Source: Rathayibacter rhapontici (lineage in GTDB: Bacteria > Actinomycetota > Actinomycetes > Actinomycetales > Microbacteriaceae). Taken from it: 64,000 nt of DNA. The stretch is from the NCBI RefSeq assembly GCF_001995175.1, contig NZ_MUKN01000016.1, positions 1 through 64,000 of the forward strand. Reading direction: 5' to 3'. The position numbers were made by a program, and so were the translations under genes. Shown here piece after piece: positions 36,860-45,527 of this stretch (positions are counted from its first letter, which is position 1; each line of letters begins with the position of its first letter). Below the pieces are notes generated by a model that was given only the letters and a program-made list of their open reading frames with translations, did no database searches and was not told the DNA's origin.

Positions 36860-38564
36860 CCTCGAGCACCTGCCCTTCGACTCCGACCAGGTGCGCGCGT
36901 GGGGAGCAGCCGACCCGCGGCACCGCAACTGGCCGGTCGTGTACGTGCTGGACAGTGCGGCCGAGGTCTATGTGGGCGAATCCCTCAACGCGGAAGGACG
37001 CCTCCGCCAGCATCTCGACTCCCCCGAGAAGAGCCGGCTCGAGCGCGTGCGGGTCGTCCTGGACGAGACCTTCAACAAGTCCGCGTGCCTCGATCTCGAG
37101 TCCTTCCTCCTGCGGATGCTGTCGGGCGAGGGCCGTCTGCAGGTGCTGAACCACAACGCGGGCGTCACCGACGCCGACTACTTCGATCGCGACTCCTACC
37201 GCCGGACGTTCGACGAGGTGTTCGAGGTCCTGCGGACCCAGGAGCACCTCTTCCAGCGGACGCTCCCGGAGATCATCAACAGCGACCTCTTCAAGCTGTC
37301 GCCGTTCAAGGCGCTCAACCACGATCAGGCGATCGCCGTCGAGGACATCCTCGAGGGCCTCTTCGCCGACCTCGAGTCGGGCGAGCGGAGCACCGTCGTC
37401 GTACGGGGGGATCCCGGAACCGGCAAGACCGTCGTCGCGATCTACCTGATGAAATTGCTCCAGGACATCCGCCGGCACGATCCGGAGGAGCCGCTGGACA
37501 GCGACTCCGTCTTCAGCGACTTCTTCACGCCGGGGCACAGAGAACTGCTGTCGACGCTCCGCATCGGACTGGTGGTTCCACAGCAGTCGCTGCGGGGGTC
37601 GATCGCGCGGGTCTTCACTCTCACGCCGGGGCTGTCGAAGAATCTGGTGCTCACGCCCTTCCAGGTGGGGAAGAGCGCCGAGCCCTTCGACCTCCTCCTC
37701 GTCGACGAGGCGCACCGCCTGAGCCAGCGGGCGAACCAGCCCTCCGGCCCCCTGAACAAGACGTTCGCCGACGTCAACCGAACGCTCTTCGGCGAGGACG
37801 GGCTCGAGTACACGCAGCTCGACTGGATCCGGGCGCAGAGCAGGCACGTGATCCTGATGCTCGACACCGCCCAGACGGTCCGTCCGATGGACCTCCCGGC
37901 CGCGGTGACGCGGGGCCTCCTCGCGGAGGCCTCCGCGGGCAGCCGCATGTACCCGCTCCGCTCGCAAATGCGCATCGCGGCGGACAAGGACTACGTCGGG
38001 TACGTGAGGTCGGTCCTGTCGGACGACCCGCCTCCGCTGCGCGAGGAATTCGACGGCTACGACCTGCGCTTCTTCGACGACGTGCACGAGCTGCGCCGGG
38101 AGCTGCTGCTCCGAGAACAGGAGCACGGCCTCGCGCGCCTCGTGGCCGGGTACGCATGGAAGTGGATCACCAAGAAGCAGAAGGACGCGTTCGACATCGA
38201 GATCGACGGCCTCTCACTGCGGTGGAACCAGACGCAGCGCGACTGGATCAACTCGCCCGGCGCGATCGACGAGGTCGGCTCCATCCACACGGTGCAGGGC
38301 TACGACCTGAACTTCGCCGGCGTGATCATCGGACGCGACCTGCGCTTCGATCCGGTCGCGCAGCGGGTCGTCTTCGACCGCTCGAACTACCACGACACGA
38401 AGGGCCGCGAGAACAACCCGAAGCTGGGGATCACGTACTCCGACGAGGATCTGCTGGCGTACGTCCGCAACATCTACACGGTGCTGCTGACGCGCGGGAT
38501 CCGCGGGACGTACGTGTACGTGTGCGATGACGCGCTGAGGGAGCATCTGAAGCGCTACTTTTGA
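36846..38564 (+). CDS. GIY-YIG nuclease domain fused to DUF2075 helicase-like ATPase
   Basis: 572 residues. The N-terminal GIY-YIG-type module (residues ~28-95) has VVYVL...EVYVGES, then RLRQHL and a Glu in CLDLESFLL. A P-loop DUF2075 domain follows: Walker A GDPGTGKTVVAIYLMKLL (~residue 187), Walker B LLLVDEAHRLSQ (~287), MLDTAQTVRP (motif III-like), SIHTVQGYDLNFAGVIIGRDL (~480) and a C-terminal LLTRGIRGTYVYVCDD (motif VI Arg). DUF2075 proteins are SF1-like ATPases of unknown role, related to Schlafen-type helicases. Coupling to a MazG-like enzyme and a repeat-bordered location suggest a defence or nucleic-acid surveillance cassette; this is inference. Confidence 0.82.
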   Translation: MTGFSLEHLPFDSDQVRAWGAADPRHRNWPVVYVLDSAAEVYVGESLNAEGRLRQHLDSPEKSRLERVRVVLDETFNKSACLDLESFLLRMLSGEGRLQVLNHNAGVTDADYFDRDSYRRTFDEVFEVLRTQEHLFQRTLPEIINSDLFKLSPFKALNHDQAIAVEDILEGLFADLESGERSTVVVRGDPGTGKTVVAIYLMKLLQDIRRHDPEEPLDSDSVFSDFFTPGHRELLSTLRIGLVVPQQSLRGSIARVFTLTPGLSKNLVLTPFQVGKSAEPFDLLLVDEAHRLSQRANQPSGPLNKTFADVNRTLFGEDGLEYTQLDWIRAQSRHVILMLDTAQTVRPMDLPAAVTRGLLAEASAGSRMYPLRSQMRIAADKDYVGYVRSVLSDDPPPLREEFDGYDLRFFDDVHELRRELLLREQEHGLARLVAGYAWKWITKKQKDAFDIEIDGLSLRWNQTQRDWINSPGAIDEVGSIHTVQGYDLNFAGVIIGRDLRFDPVAQRVVFDRSNYHDTKGRENNPKLGITYSDEDLLAYVRNIYTVLLTRGIRGTYVYVCDDALREHLKRYF

Positions 38565-38727
38565 GTCGGGCGCGCGCCGACCGCGACTGCCTCGGCCGGG
38601 GTGCCGCGCTGCCGCAGGCATTCAGCGCTCCTCCTAGGGAGCCGGCGTGATCCGATCCGTCACGAAACGCCGTTCCTGTCCAGGCTGAGCTGCTGTTCGG
38701 AATCGATCGCGACCGAGCACCGGAGGG

Positions 38728-38853
38728 TCCGGGGCGACCCCGCCCACGGGCGCGGAGGGCGTCGACGTCGTAGCCCTGCTCGACCTGCGCCGCCCAGTCC
38801 GCGATCTGCTGCTCGGTCACGGGTCGGCCATCGATCGACTCTCGGTCGCTCAT
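38728..38853 (-). pseudogene. Remnant of a CopG/RHH-type antitoxin
   Basis: About 42 codons read MSDRESIDGRPVTEQQIADW, AAQVEQGYDVDALRARGRGRPG, which is the characteristic N-terminus of an actinobacterial ribbon-helix-helix antitoxin family ('PVTdeqI..wA.eae.GYDvd.LrrRGRGRPg'). The DNA-binding 'VRL...' segment and the rest are lost; the frame continues into unrelated Ser/Arg-rich sequence. No toxin gene is adjacent. It appears to be a broken toxin-antitoxin locus embedded in the repeat region. Confidence 0.6.
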
Positions 38854-39024
38854 GGCGAATATCGTGCGACGGAAAGCGCCGGAGGGGTCGGATCGGCGCA
38901 GAACGGGGCCGGGAGAACATCGTCCAGATCAGTCGTACCCGCCGCACGGCGGTCTGCGGGTCACAGGGAGAGCGCCCTCGACGCTGGGGTGGCGACACGC
39001 TGTCTGGTCGGGTGCCGCTCCTGC

Positions 39025-39153
39025 GAGTGGACGCATTCCGGGCCCTGAGCGGGCCGGAGGGACCTTTCCACGTCCAGTGGGCGGCCGCGGCCGCACTGAC
39101 TCGTCGCCATCCGGGGCCTGCGCTTCCCTCGCCGGCCGGTTCGCGACCACTGG
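39025..39153 (+). repeat. Dispersed intergenic repeat, copy 2
   Basis: 129 bases homologous to 36358-36486 (same length and orientation). The minus-strand reading keeps MVANRPAREAQAPDGDESVR, then PRPPTGRGK, parallel to MVANRSSKGEQTPDQVDSPR, then SRSPTGRGT in copy 1. Peptide-level conservation may reflect an old small gene or just shared DNA ancestry. Confidence 0.65.
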
Positions 39154-39271
39154 CTGAGCGACACGGTCCGGTTTTCGCGTTCCCGCCTCGTCCGAGAGCT
39201 TCCGGACTTCTCGCGGCCGCCCGACCCGGCACCACCATCGGGCACCGGGCCGGGCGGCCAGCCATCGGAGG

Positions 39272-40780
39272 TCAGTTCGTCGAGGGCACCGCCGTCGGGT
39301 CGGACTGACCCGCCCCCTGAGTAGCCGCGCCGACTCCGCGGCCGAAGGCCTGGCCCTGGAGGATCGCCCCCAGGTCGACGCCGGTCGCCGACTTGACGCT
39401 GTCGAAGGTCGCGGCGAGGCTCGCCGCCTGCTCGCGGGCGATGTGCGTGCCGGCGGTGTCGCCGCCGATCAGCGTGACGGTGCCGACGTTCTGGTAGCCC
39501 TTGGCGAACTCGGACATGAGCGAGGGCAGCTGCCCGATGAGCTCGCGTCCCAGGATCGCCTCCTGGTTCTCGCGGAGCGCCTCCGCCTCGGCCGCGATGG
39601 CCGCCGCGCTCGCCTCGCCCTTCGCGCGGATCGCCTCTGCCTCGGCGGTCGCGTTCGCGCGCAGGGCCTCGGCCTCGGCACCGGCCTTGGCCCGCAGAGC
39701 GTGAGCCTCCGCCTCGGCGCGGGCGCTCACGGCAGCCGCCTCGGCCGCGGCGGACGCCTGACGGGCCTCGGCCTGGCGCTGAACGGCGTACGCCTCGGCG
39801 TCGGACACCTGCTGAGCGACCTGGCGGTCGGTCTCGGCCTTCTTGGCGCGCCCGTAGGCGTCGGCGTCGGCCTCGGTCTGGCGGCGGTACTTCTCGGCGT
39901 CGGCGACGCGCTTGACGTCGGCGTCGAGCTCGGCCTGGCGGTTCTCGGCGCGCTGCACGAGGACGGCCTGCTCGCGCTCGGCGCGGGCCAGGTTCTCGGC
40001 CTGCTCGGCCTCGGCGTTGGCGCGGCCGACCTCGGACTTCGCGGCGGCGGTGTTCTTGTCGTAGGCGGTCTGCTCGATCAGGTTCGCCTCGTCGGTCGCG
40101 AGCTGGCGCGCCTTGACCTCGCGCGCCGCGTTGATCCGGGCGACGTCGGCCTCGCGGCGGACGCGCTCGATCTCCTGCGCGCCGAGCGCCTCGATGTAGC
40201 CGTTGCGGTCGGTGACCCCCTGGATCGCGAACGAGTCGAGGACGAGTCCCTGCGCGAGCAGGTCGCCCTTGATGCCCTCGGCGATCTCGTCGCCCAGCTT
40301 CTGCCGGTCCTGCATGACCTCCTCGACGCTGAGCTTCGCGACGACGCCGCGGAGGGCGCCCTCGAGCTGCTCGGTCGTGAAGACGTCGATCGACTGGTCC
40401 TGCGACGCGAAGCGCTCGGCAGCGGCGCGCACCTGATCGGCCGTGGAGCCGATCTTCACGAGAGCGACGCCGGCGAGGTGGATCGTCACGCCGTTCTTGG
40501 TCTGCGCGACCGGCTCCATCTTGATCTGCCGCGACCGCAGCGAGATGCGGTCGGAGCGCTGCGTCAGCTTGTTGACGAACGCGCCGCCACCGGTGATGAC
40601 GGTCATGTTGGATGTGAGCCCGTCATCCCCCTTCTGCTTCTTGCCGACGATCACGATCGCCTCGTCGGCCTGAGGCACCTGATACCAGGCGCGGAAGATG
40701 AAGAAGCCGATGAGTGCCAGCAGCAGCAGGGCGCCGGCGACGACCCCCGCGATGACGATCCAGAGCAGGTCGGATTGCAT
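39272..40780 (-). CDS. Flotillin-like SPFH-domain membrane protein
   Basis: 502 residues. One N-terminal membrane helix (residues ~6-30, VIAGVVAGALLLLALIGFFI) precedes an SPFH domain (ADEAIVIVGKKQKGDDGLTS, GGAFVNKLTQRSDRISL, EEVMQDRQKLGDEIAEGI). Next comes a ~220-residue Ala/Glu/Arg coiled coil with repeated AEAEA-type units, and a Gly/Gln-rich tail. Flotillins form membrane microdomain scaffolds. The start at 40780 (MQSDLLWIV) matches the family N-terminus, with a G-rich AGAAGGGGG site upstream. No NfeD-type protease gene is adjacent. Confidence 0.87.
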   Translation of the reverse strand: MQSDLLWIVIAGVVAGALLLLALIGFFIFRAWYQVPQADEAIVIVGKKQKGDDGLTSNMTVITGGGAFVNKLTQRSDRISLRSRQIKMEPVAQTKNGVTIHLAGVALVKIGSTADQVRAAAERFASQDQSIDVFTTEQLEGALRGVVAKLSVEEVMQDRQKLGDEIAEGIKGDLLAQGLVLDSFAIQGVTDRNGYIEALGAQEIERVRREADVARINAAREVKARQLATDEANLIEQTAYDKNTAAAKSEVGRANAEAEQAENLARAEREQAVLVQRAENRQAELDADVKRVADAEKYRRQTEADADAYGRAKKAETDRQVAQQVSDAEAYAVQRQAEARQASAAAEAAAVSARAEAEAHALRAKAGAEAEALRANATAEAEAIRAKGEASAAAIAAEAEALRENQEAILGRELIGQLPSLMSEFAKGYQNVGTVTLIGGDTAGTHIAREQAASLAATFDSVKSATGVDLGAILQGQAFGRGVGAATQGAGQSDPTAVPSTN

Positions 40781-40916
40781 GAACGAGATTCCCCCTTCTC
40801 GGGACACGCCGGAGACGTGTCTCTGAGCGATGTACGGCTTCATGGTGGCATGCCCCGGCGCGAGGCGGAGCGGCGAGCGGCGGGGATCGGCGCGGAGCGA
40901 CCGCGACTCGGCGCCG

Positions 40917-42151
40917 TCAGCCGGCGGAGGTGTCGCAGACGCCGGTGCCGTCGGCGCGCTGCACGCAGACGCGGGCGCCCTCGGGTGCGAGGCTCCGGGC
41001 CGGAGGGAGCAGTCGCTCGAGGTCGCCGTCGTCACCCGAGGCCGTCACCGTCACGGACCGGTCCGAGCGGGCGACCGAGGTGACGCCCGGAGCAGCGAGC
41101 AGCGCCGACGCGTCGGTCACTGCAGTGCCGAGGGAGCGGGGAGCGGCACCGATCTCGAGAATCCGAGCATCGCCGACGCTCATCGTGAGGGTCGCGAACT
41201 CCGCGGAGCCCGGAGCCGCGGACACCGCCTCCGCGACGATCGCGGCCCGATCGGCCGAGTCGACGGCGAGCCGGAGGCGGTCGTCGTCCGTCCAGACCGA
41301 GCGGACGTCGGCGAGGACGTCGGGAGCGAGAGCGGCGAGCACGGAGCGAGCAGCGACTCCGGTGCCGCCATCGCCGAGCGCGACCAGCGGAGTCGAGAAC
41401 ACGACCGCGGGGCCGCCGGTCGACGCGGCCGCCGACTCCGCCGCAGTGAGGTCCGCCTCACTGCCCAGGCTCACCTCAAGCCGCTCCGGAGTCGCCCGGA
41501 ACCCGGTCACGGGCACCGCCGCCGAGACCGCCGCCCACGTGCCCTCGGCCCCGTCGATCCACGCGCCCGGCTCTCCGCTGAGGAGCGCGGACCGGTTGGC
41601 GCTCTGCACACTGACGTGCACCGGCGGCGCGTCCGGAAGCAGTCCGGGCGCATCCCGGGCGAGCGAGAAGAGGTCCCCCGCCGTGGCCGCCTCGCCGAGG
41701 ATCAGGCTCAGCCCGGTCACGCGGTCGTCGCCGTCGTCCGCGGTCAGCGCGACGGACGACACCCGCACGTCGTCGCGCAGCTCGAGCGCCGCCGCGATCC
41801 TCCCGTCCGCGAGATCGGAGTCGCCCGACACAGGGAGGCTGAGCCCCTCGGCGTCGAGCACGACCCGCACGTCGCCCGCCGGGCGCTCGGACGCGAACGC
41901 ACTGAGTCGGTCGGCGAGCGCCCGCAGGTCGCGTCGGCGAGGTTCTCGCGCGCCACCACCTCGGCGCTCACGCCACCCGTGAACGGCATGTCCTCGACCG
42001 TCGAGAGCTCGAGATCCGCGACCGCCTCGTCGCTGCCGAAGGTCCGCGCGAAATCGGCGCGGAAGGAGTCGCCCGAGCAGCCGGTGAGCAGGAGAACGGT
42101 GGTCAGAGCGAGGGCGCCGACGCCGCACTTCCGCATCCGCTCAGCCCGCAT
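40917..42151 (-). pseudogene. Secreted lipoprotein of unknown function, frameshifted
   Basis: The N-terminus MRKCGVGALALTTVLLLTGCSG is a lipoprotein signal with lipobox LTGC. After ~70 residues (TVEDMPFTGGVSAEVVAREN) the frame breaks near 41933 and continues as DLRALADRLSAFASERPAGD to a long C-terminal part ending RVCVQRADGTGVCDTSAG. Joined, it is about 411 residues with no domain I recognise; the repeated 'VSLGSEADLTAAES'/'VTGLSLILGEAATAGDL' pattern suggests duplicated alpha/beta units. TACGCT lies six bases before the ATG (leaderless type). One missing base explains the break. Confidence 0.65.
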
Positions 42152-42498
42152 GGCGCCAGCGTAATCACGCGCCGCAGACGTCGAACGGAGTGGACGGATC
42201 GCGATCGGCGTGCTCCACACAGCAGTTCCGTGCCCGGTCGGCAGCGAGTCGTCGCGGATCGGGGCCCGGACGGAGCGTCGAGGCTGTTCCGCGTCCACCG
42301 GCGGAGGAGGACCGGGGCGAGTCGGCAGACAGGGTTCTGAAGGTCTGCAGGTCCCCGGTCCGCGTCGAGTGACGCGATCGACGACGGCTCCGGCGGATCG
42401 AACGCAAAGCATCGACAGCAGCATGCGGCAGGAGGGACGCGCAAGCCAGCACATGACTCCGGCGAGGATGCTCACGCCGAAGCGGAGCCGAGAAACTG
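42152..42498. other. Gene-free stretch between lipoprotein and tRNA-Gln
   Basis: No gene is supported. It contains the lipoprotein promoter (TACGCT on the minus strand at 42158-42163) and copy 3 of the dispersed repeat (42252-42340). I see no attachment-site duplication of the neighbouring tRNA 3' end. Confidence 0.6.
42252..42340 (+). repeat. Dispersed intergenic repeat, copy 3 (partial)
   Basis: The block GCTGTTCCGCGTCC and flanks align with copy 1 (GCCGTTCCGCGTCC), and GGCGAGTCG follows in both. On the minus strand it reads ADSPRSSSAGGRGTASTLR, parallel to VDSPRSRSPTGRGTAPTV in copy 1. It is shorter and more diverged than copies 1 and 2. Confidence 0.5.
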
Positions 42499-42570
42499 CT
42501 GGGGTACCTGGACTCGAACCAAGAACAACTGAACCAGAATCAGCCGTGTTGCCAATTACACCATACCCCA
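42499..42570 (-). tRNA. tRNA-Gln (anticodon CTG)
   Basis: A 72-base cloverleaf on the minus strand. The acceptor TGGGGTA pairs with TACCCCA, the D-arm is GTGT/ACAC, the anticodon stem GCTGA/TCAGT holds loop TTCTGGT (anticodon CUG), and the T-arm TTGG-TTCGAGT-CCAG is followed by discriminator G. CCA is not encoded. It lies 74 bases after the TrxB-like gene and close to gltX, on the same strand. Confidence 0.95.
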
Positions 42571-42644
42571 ATGGCCATCCGCAGGTGAGGGAGGAGGCCA
42601 GGCGGCGATCGGAAGAACTTCCGGCGCCGAGGAAGAACACTACC

Positions 42645-43649
42645 CTACGGGCGCACGCCGCTCAAATCGACGCCGGCCTCGTGGATCGCGTGGGCCTCGG
42701 ACTCGGGGGCGGCCTCGCCGAGGCGGGCGCGCACGAGGTCGCGGTTGACGGCCGAGGCGACCTGCGCGCCGGAGCCGGCGGCCACGATCAGCTGCTGCGG
42801 GCCCGGAGCGGTGACCTCGCCGGCGGCGTAGAGGCCGGGCACCGAGGTGCGTCCGCCCGCGTCCACGAGGAGGAAGCCGTCGCCGTCGGTCTCGGGGCCG
42901 GCGGCGTCGAGGTACTCCAGGACGGGGACCCAGATCGGGCGGACGAAAGCGCCGGTGCGCGGGATGACGTCGCCGTCCTCGAGCAGGACCCCGGTCATGA
43001 GCGCGCGCTCGCCCGCGAGGTCGGCGACCGGGCGGCGCTCGACGCGGATGCCGATCGAGCCGAGCAGGGACTCGTCGGCGTCGCTCACGACTCCGATGCC
43101 GTTGGTGAAGACGATCAGGTCGGTGCTCCACTGCGACAGCAGCATGGCGCGCTCGGCGAGGTCGGAGGTCTCGCCGATCAGGGCGAGGGGCTCCCCCGCC
43201 TTCTCGTAGCCGTCGCACTCCATGCAGCTGTGCACCGCGGTGCCGTAGTAGGCGCGGAGGCTGGGCAGGCGTGGCAGCTTCTCGCTGAGGCCCGCGGCGA
43301 CGACCACGGCGGTGGCCACGACGGCGCGGTCCGCTGCGCCGCGCACGCCGCGCGCGGAGACGAGGAACTCGCCGCCGGAGCGCTCGACCGAGGTGACCAG
43401 GGCGTTGTGCACCTCGGCGGCCTCGTAGCTCTCGACCTCTTCGCGACCCAGACGACGCAGCTCGAGCGGAGAGACTCCGTCGCGCGTCAGGAAGCCGTGC
43501 GAGTGCAGTGTCGCGGCGTTCCGCGGACGGTTGCTGTCGAGCAGCAGGACGCTGCGGCGGGCGCGCGCCAGATTGAGCGCGGCCGACAGACCGGCCGGGC
43601 CCGCGCCGATCACGACGACGTCGTACTGGCCTCCCACCGCCTCGGCCAT
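42645..43649 (-). CDS. TrxB-like FAD/NAD(P)-dependent oxidoreductase
   Basis: 334 residues. VVVIGAGPAGLSAALNLARA (FAD site), an ATAVVVAAG strand, SCMECDGYEKAG with a CxxC in the thioredoxin-reductase position (~residue 143), LIGETSDLAERAMLLSQW (NADPH domain) and the C-terminal GLYAAGEVTAPGPQQLIVAAGSGAQVA. It is a low-molecular-weight thioredoxin-reductase relative; the usual CATC motif is CMEC, so the partner may differ. It starts two bases after the gltX stop and is co-transcribed with gltX. Confidence 0.84.
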   Translation of the reverse strand: MAEAVGGQYDVVVIGAGPAGLSAALNLARARRSVLLLDSNRPRNAATLHSHGFLTRDGVSPLELRRLGREEVESYEAAEVHNALVTSVERSGGEFLVSARGVRGAADRAVVATAVVVAAGLSEKLPRLPSLRAYYGTAVHSCMECDGYEKAGEPLALIGETSDLAERAMLLSQWSTDLIVFTNGIGVVSDADESLLGSIGIRVERRPVADLAGERALMTGVLLEDGDVIPRTGAFVRPIWVPVLEYLDAAGPETDGDGFLLVDAGGRTSVPGLYAAGEVTAPGPQQLIVAAGSGAQVASAVNRDLVRARLGEAAPESEAHAIHEAGVDLSGVRP

Positions 43650-43651
43650 GC

Positions 43652-45211
43652 TCAGGCCGGTCCGGCGGAGGCGGCGGTGCGGCCGGCGAGGCGCGAGAGG
43701 CGTGCGAGCGACTCCGCCTTGCCGAGGATCTCCATCGACTCGAACAGCGGGGGCGAGACGCGGCGGCCCGAGATCGCGGTGCGCAGGGGTCCGTAGGCGA
43801 TGCGGGGCTTGAGCCCGAGGCCCTCGATCAGGGCCGAGGCGAGCGCGGCCTGGATCGAGGCGGTCAGCCACTCCCCCTCCGGCACCGCGGACAGCGCCTC
43901 GATCGAGGCGGCGAGCACGGCGCCGGCGTTCGCGGGGAGGCCCTTGAGCGCGTCCTCGTCGTACGTCAGCGCGTCGGCCGTGGTGAAGAGGAAGCCGAGC
44001 ATGCCGGGAGCCTCGCCGAGCAGGCCGATGCGCTCCTGCACGAGCGGGGCGGCGGCGTCGAGCACGGCGCGCTGTGCCGGAGTCGGCTCGCCCTCGAGCA
44101 CGCCCGCGGCGATCAGGTACGGCACGGTGCGCACGGTGAAGTCGTCGACCGCGAGCAGGCGGATGTGGTCGCCGTTGATCGACTCGGCCTTCTTGAGGTC
44201 GAAGCGCGCGGGGTTGGGGTTCACGTCGGCGACGTCGAACGCGGCGATCATCTCGTCGATCGAGAAGACGTCGCGGTCGTGGGTCAGCGACCAGCCCAGC
44301 AGGGCCAGGTAGTTCACCAGGCCCTCGGGGATGAAGCCGCGGTCGCGGTGGTGGAAGAGGTTCGAGGAGGGGTCGCGCTTCGAGAGCTTTTTGTTGCCCT
44401 CGCCCATCACGTACGGGAGGTGGCCGAAGCGCGGCACGAAGGTGGTCACTCCGATGTCGATCAGCGCGTGGTACAGCGCGATCTGCCGGGCGGTGGAGGG
44501 CAGGATGTCCTCGCCGCGGAGCACGTGCGTGATCTGCATGATCGCGTCGTCGACCGGGTTCACCAGCGTGTAGAGCGGCTGGCCGTTGGGGCGCACGACC
44601 ACGAAGTCGCTGAAGGAGCCGGCCGGGAAGGTGATCTCGCCCCGCACCAGGTCGTCGAAGGAGAGATCGGCGTCGGGGACCCGCAGACGCAGCGCGGGGC
44701 TGCGGCCCTCGGCGCGGAACGCCGCGCGCTGCTCCTCGGTGAGACCGCGGTCGAAGTTGTCGTAGCCGTGCTGCTTGGCGCGGCCGGCGGCCTCGTTGCG
44801 GGCGTCGATCTCCTCGGCGGTGGAGTAGCTCTCGTAGAGGTGACCCGAGGCGAGCAGGCGCTGGATCACATCGAGGTAGACGTCGCTGCGCTCCGACTGG
44901 CGGTACGGACCGTGCGGGCCGCCGACTCCGACGCCCTCGTCCCAGTCGAGCTTCAGCCAGCGCAGCGCGTCGACGATCTGCTCGTAGCTCTCCTCGCTGT
45001 CGCGCGCCGCGTCGGTGTCCTCGATGCGGAAGACGAACGTGCCCCCCGTGTGCCGCGCGTACGCCCAGTTGAACAGGGCGGTGCGGATGAGGCCGACGTG
45101 GGGTGTCCCGGTCGGGGACGGGCAGAAGCGGACGCGCACGTCGCTCCCGGTCGCGGTCGTGAACGGGTGCGCCGCTGCGGCGCGATCGGAGGGCGGGGTG
45201 AGCTCAGACAT
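43652..45211 (-). CDS. gltX: Glutamyl-tRNA synthetase
   Basis: 519 residues, class I synthetase: [26 protein letters not shown] (HIGH-type motif HVGL), ERFDALRW-like catalytic region, [20 protein letters not shown], and [18 protein letters not shown] (KMSKS-type LSKRD). It charges tRNA-Glu and, in bacteria lacking GlnRS, also tRNA-Gln for GatCAB amidation; a tRNA-Gln gene lies 1.1 kb downstream on the same strand. TAGAAT (45221-45226 on the minus strand) is a good -10 nine bases before the ATG. Confidence 0.95.
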   Translation of the reverse strand: MSELTPPSDRAAAAHPFTTATGSDVRVRFCPSPTGTPHVGLIRTALFNWAYARHTGGTFVFRIEDTDAARDSEESYEQIVDALRWLKLDWDEGVGVGGPHGPYRQSERSDVYLDVIQRLLASGHLYESYSTAEEIDARNEAAGRAKQHGYDNFDRGLTEEQRAAFRAEGRSPALRLRVPDADLSFDDLVRGEITFPAGSFSDFVVVRPNGQPLYTLVNPVDDAIMQITHVLRGEDILPSTARQIALYHALIDIGVTTFVPRFGHLPYVMGEGNKKLSKRDPSSNLFHHRDRGFIPEGLVNYLALLGWSLTHDRDVFSIDEMIAAFDVADVNPNPARFDLKKAESINGDHIRLLAVDDFTVRTVPYLIAAGVLEGEPTPAQRAVLDAAAPLVQERIGLLGEAPGMLGFLFTTADALTYDEDALKGLPANAGAVLAASIEALSAVPEGEWLTASIQAALASALIEGLGLKPRIAYGPLRTAISGRRVSPPLFESMEILGKAESLARLSRLAGRTAASAGPA

Positions 45212-45527
45212 ACGCCCGCGATTCTAGCCGCGGAGCGCGCAGTGCCGTCGGGCTGGACAAGGGGCGTCCCGGGGGTGCGGACTCCGCGCGGGCGCCGGTT
45301 CCGGGTCCCGTCCCGCTGCCGCACGGACGGGATCCTCCGCCGTCCGGTCGGATGACCGCGCTCCCACGCCCTTTATCGCGAAGCAGTGCTCCGCGTCAAC
45401 GGACTCGTCTTCTCCGAGGAGCAGTGGTGCTCTGTGCAGAGCGCTTCTCCGGGGCCGCTCGATGAGGAGCGCACCGCATCCGCCATGCCCCGGGCCTCGC
45501 GCCAGCACGCCCGGAAAGGGGATTCGG
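45212..45527. other. Divergent intergenic region of gltX and the sigma factor
   Basis: No gene. It contains the gltX -10 (TAGAAT, minus) and a small hairpin GCTCTG-TG-CAGAGC at 45429-45442. The sigma-factor ribosome site GGAAAGGGG lies near 45512-45520. I could not place a convincing sigma-B-type autoregulatory promoter. Confidence 0.6.

Larger units (their letters stand above)
38565..39271. other. Gene-poor stretch: antitoxin remnant and repeat copy 2
   Basis: No intact gene. It holds a second copy of the 19-base GTGATCCGATCCGTC(A/G)CGA motif (from 38647, also at 36232), a ribbon-helix-helix antitoxin remnant (38728-38853) and repeat copy 2 (39025-39153). It separates the MazG/DUF2075 pair from the flotillin gene. 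Confidence 0.6.

Noticed and set aside
38566-38582. Terminator after the DUF2075 gene
   Set aside because: Only five-base arms around an alternating GC run; too weak to call.
42499-42570. tRNA-Gln as an integration site
   Set aside because: No integrase gene and no duplicated tRNA 3' end were seen on either side.
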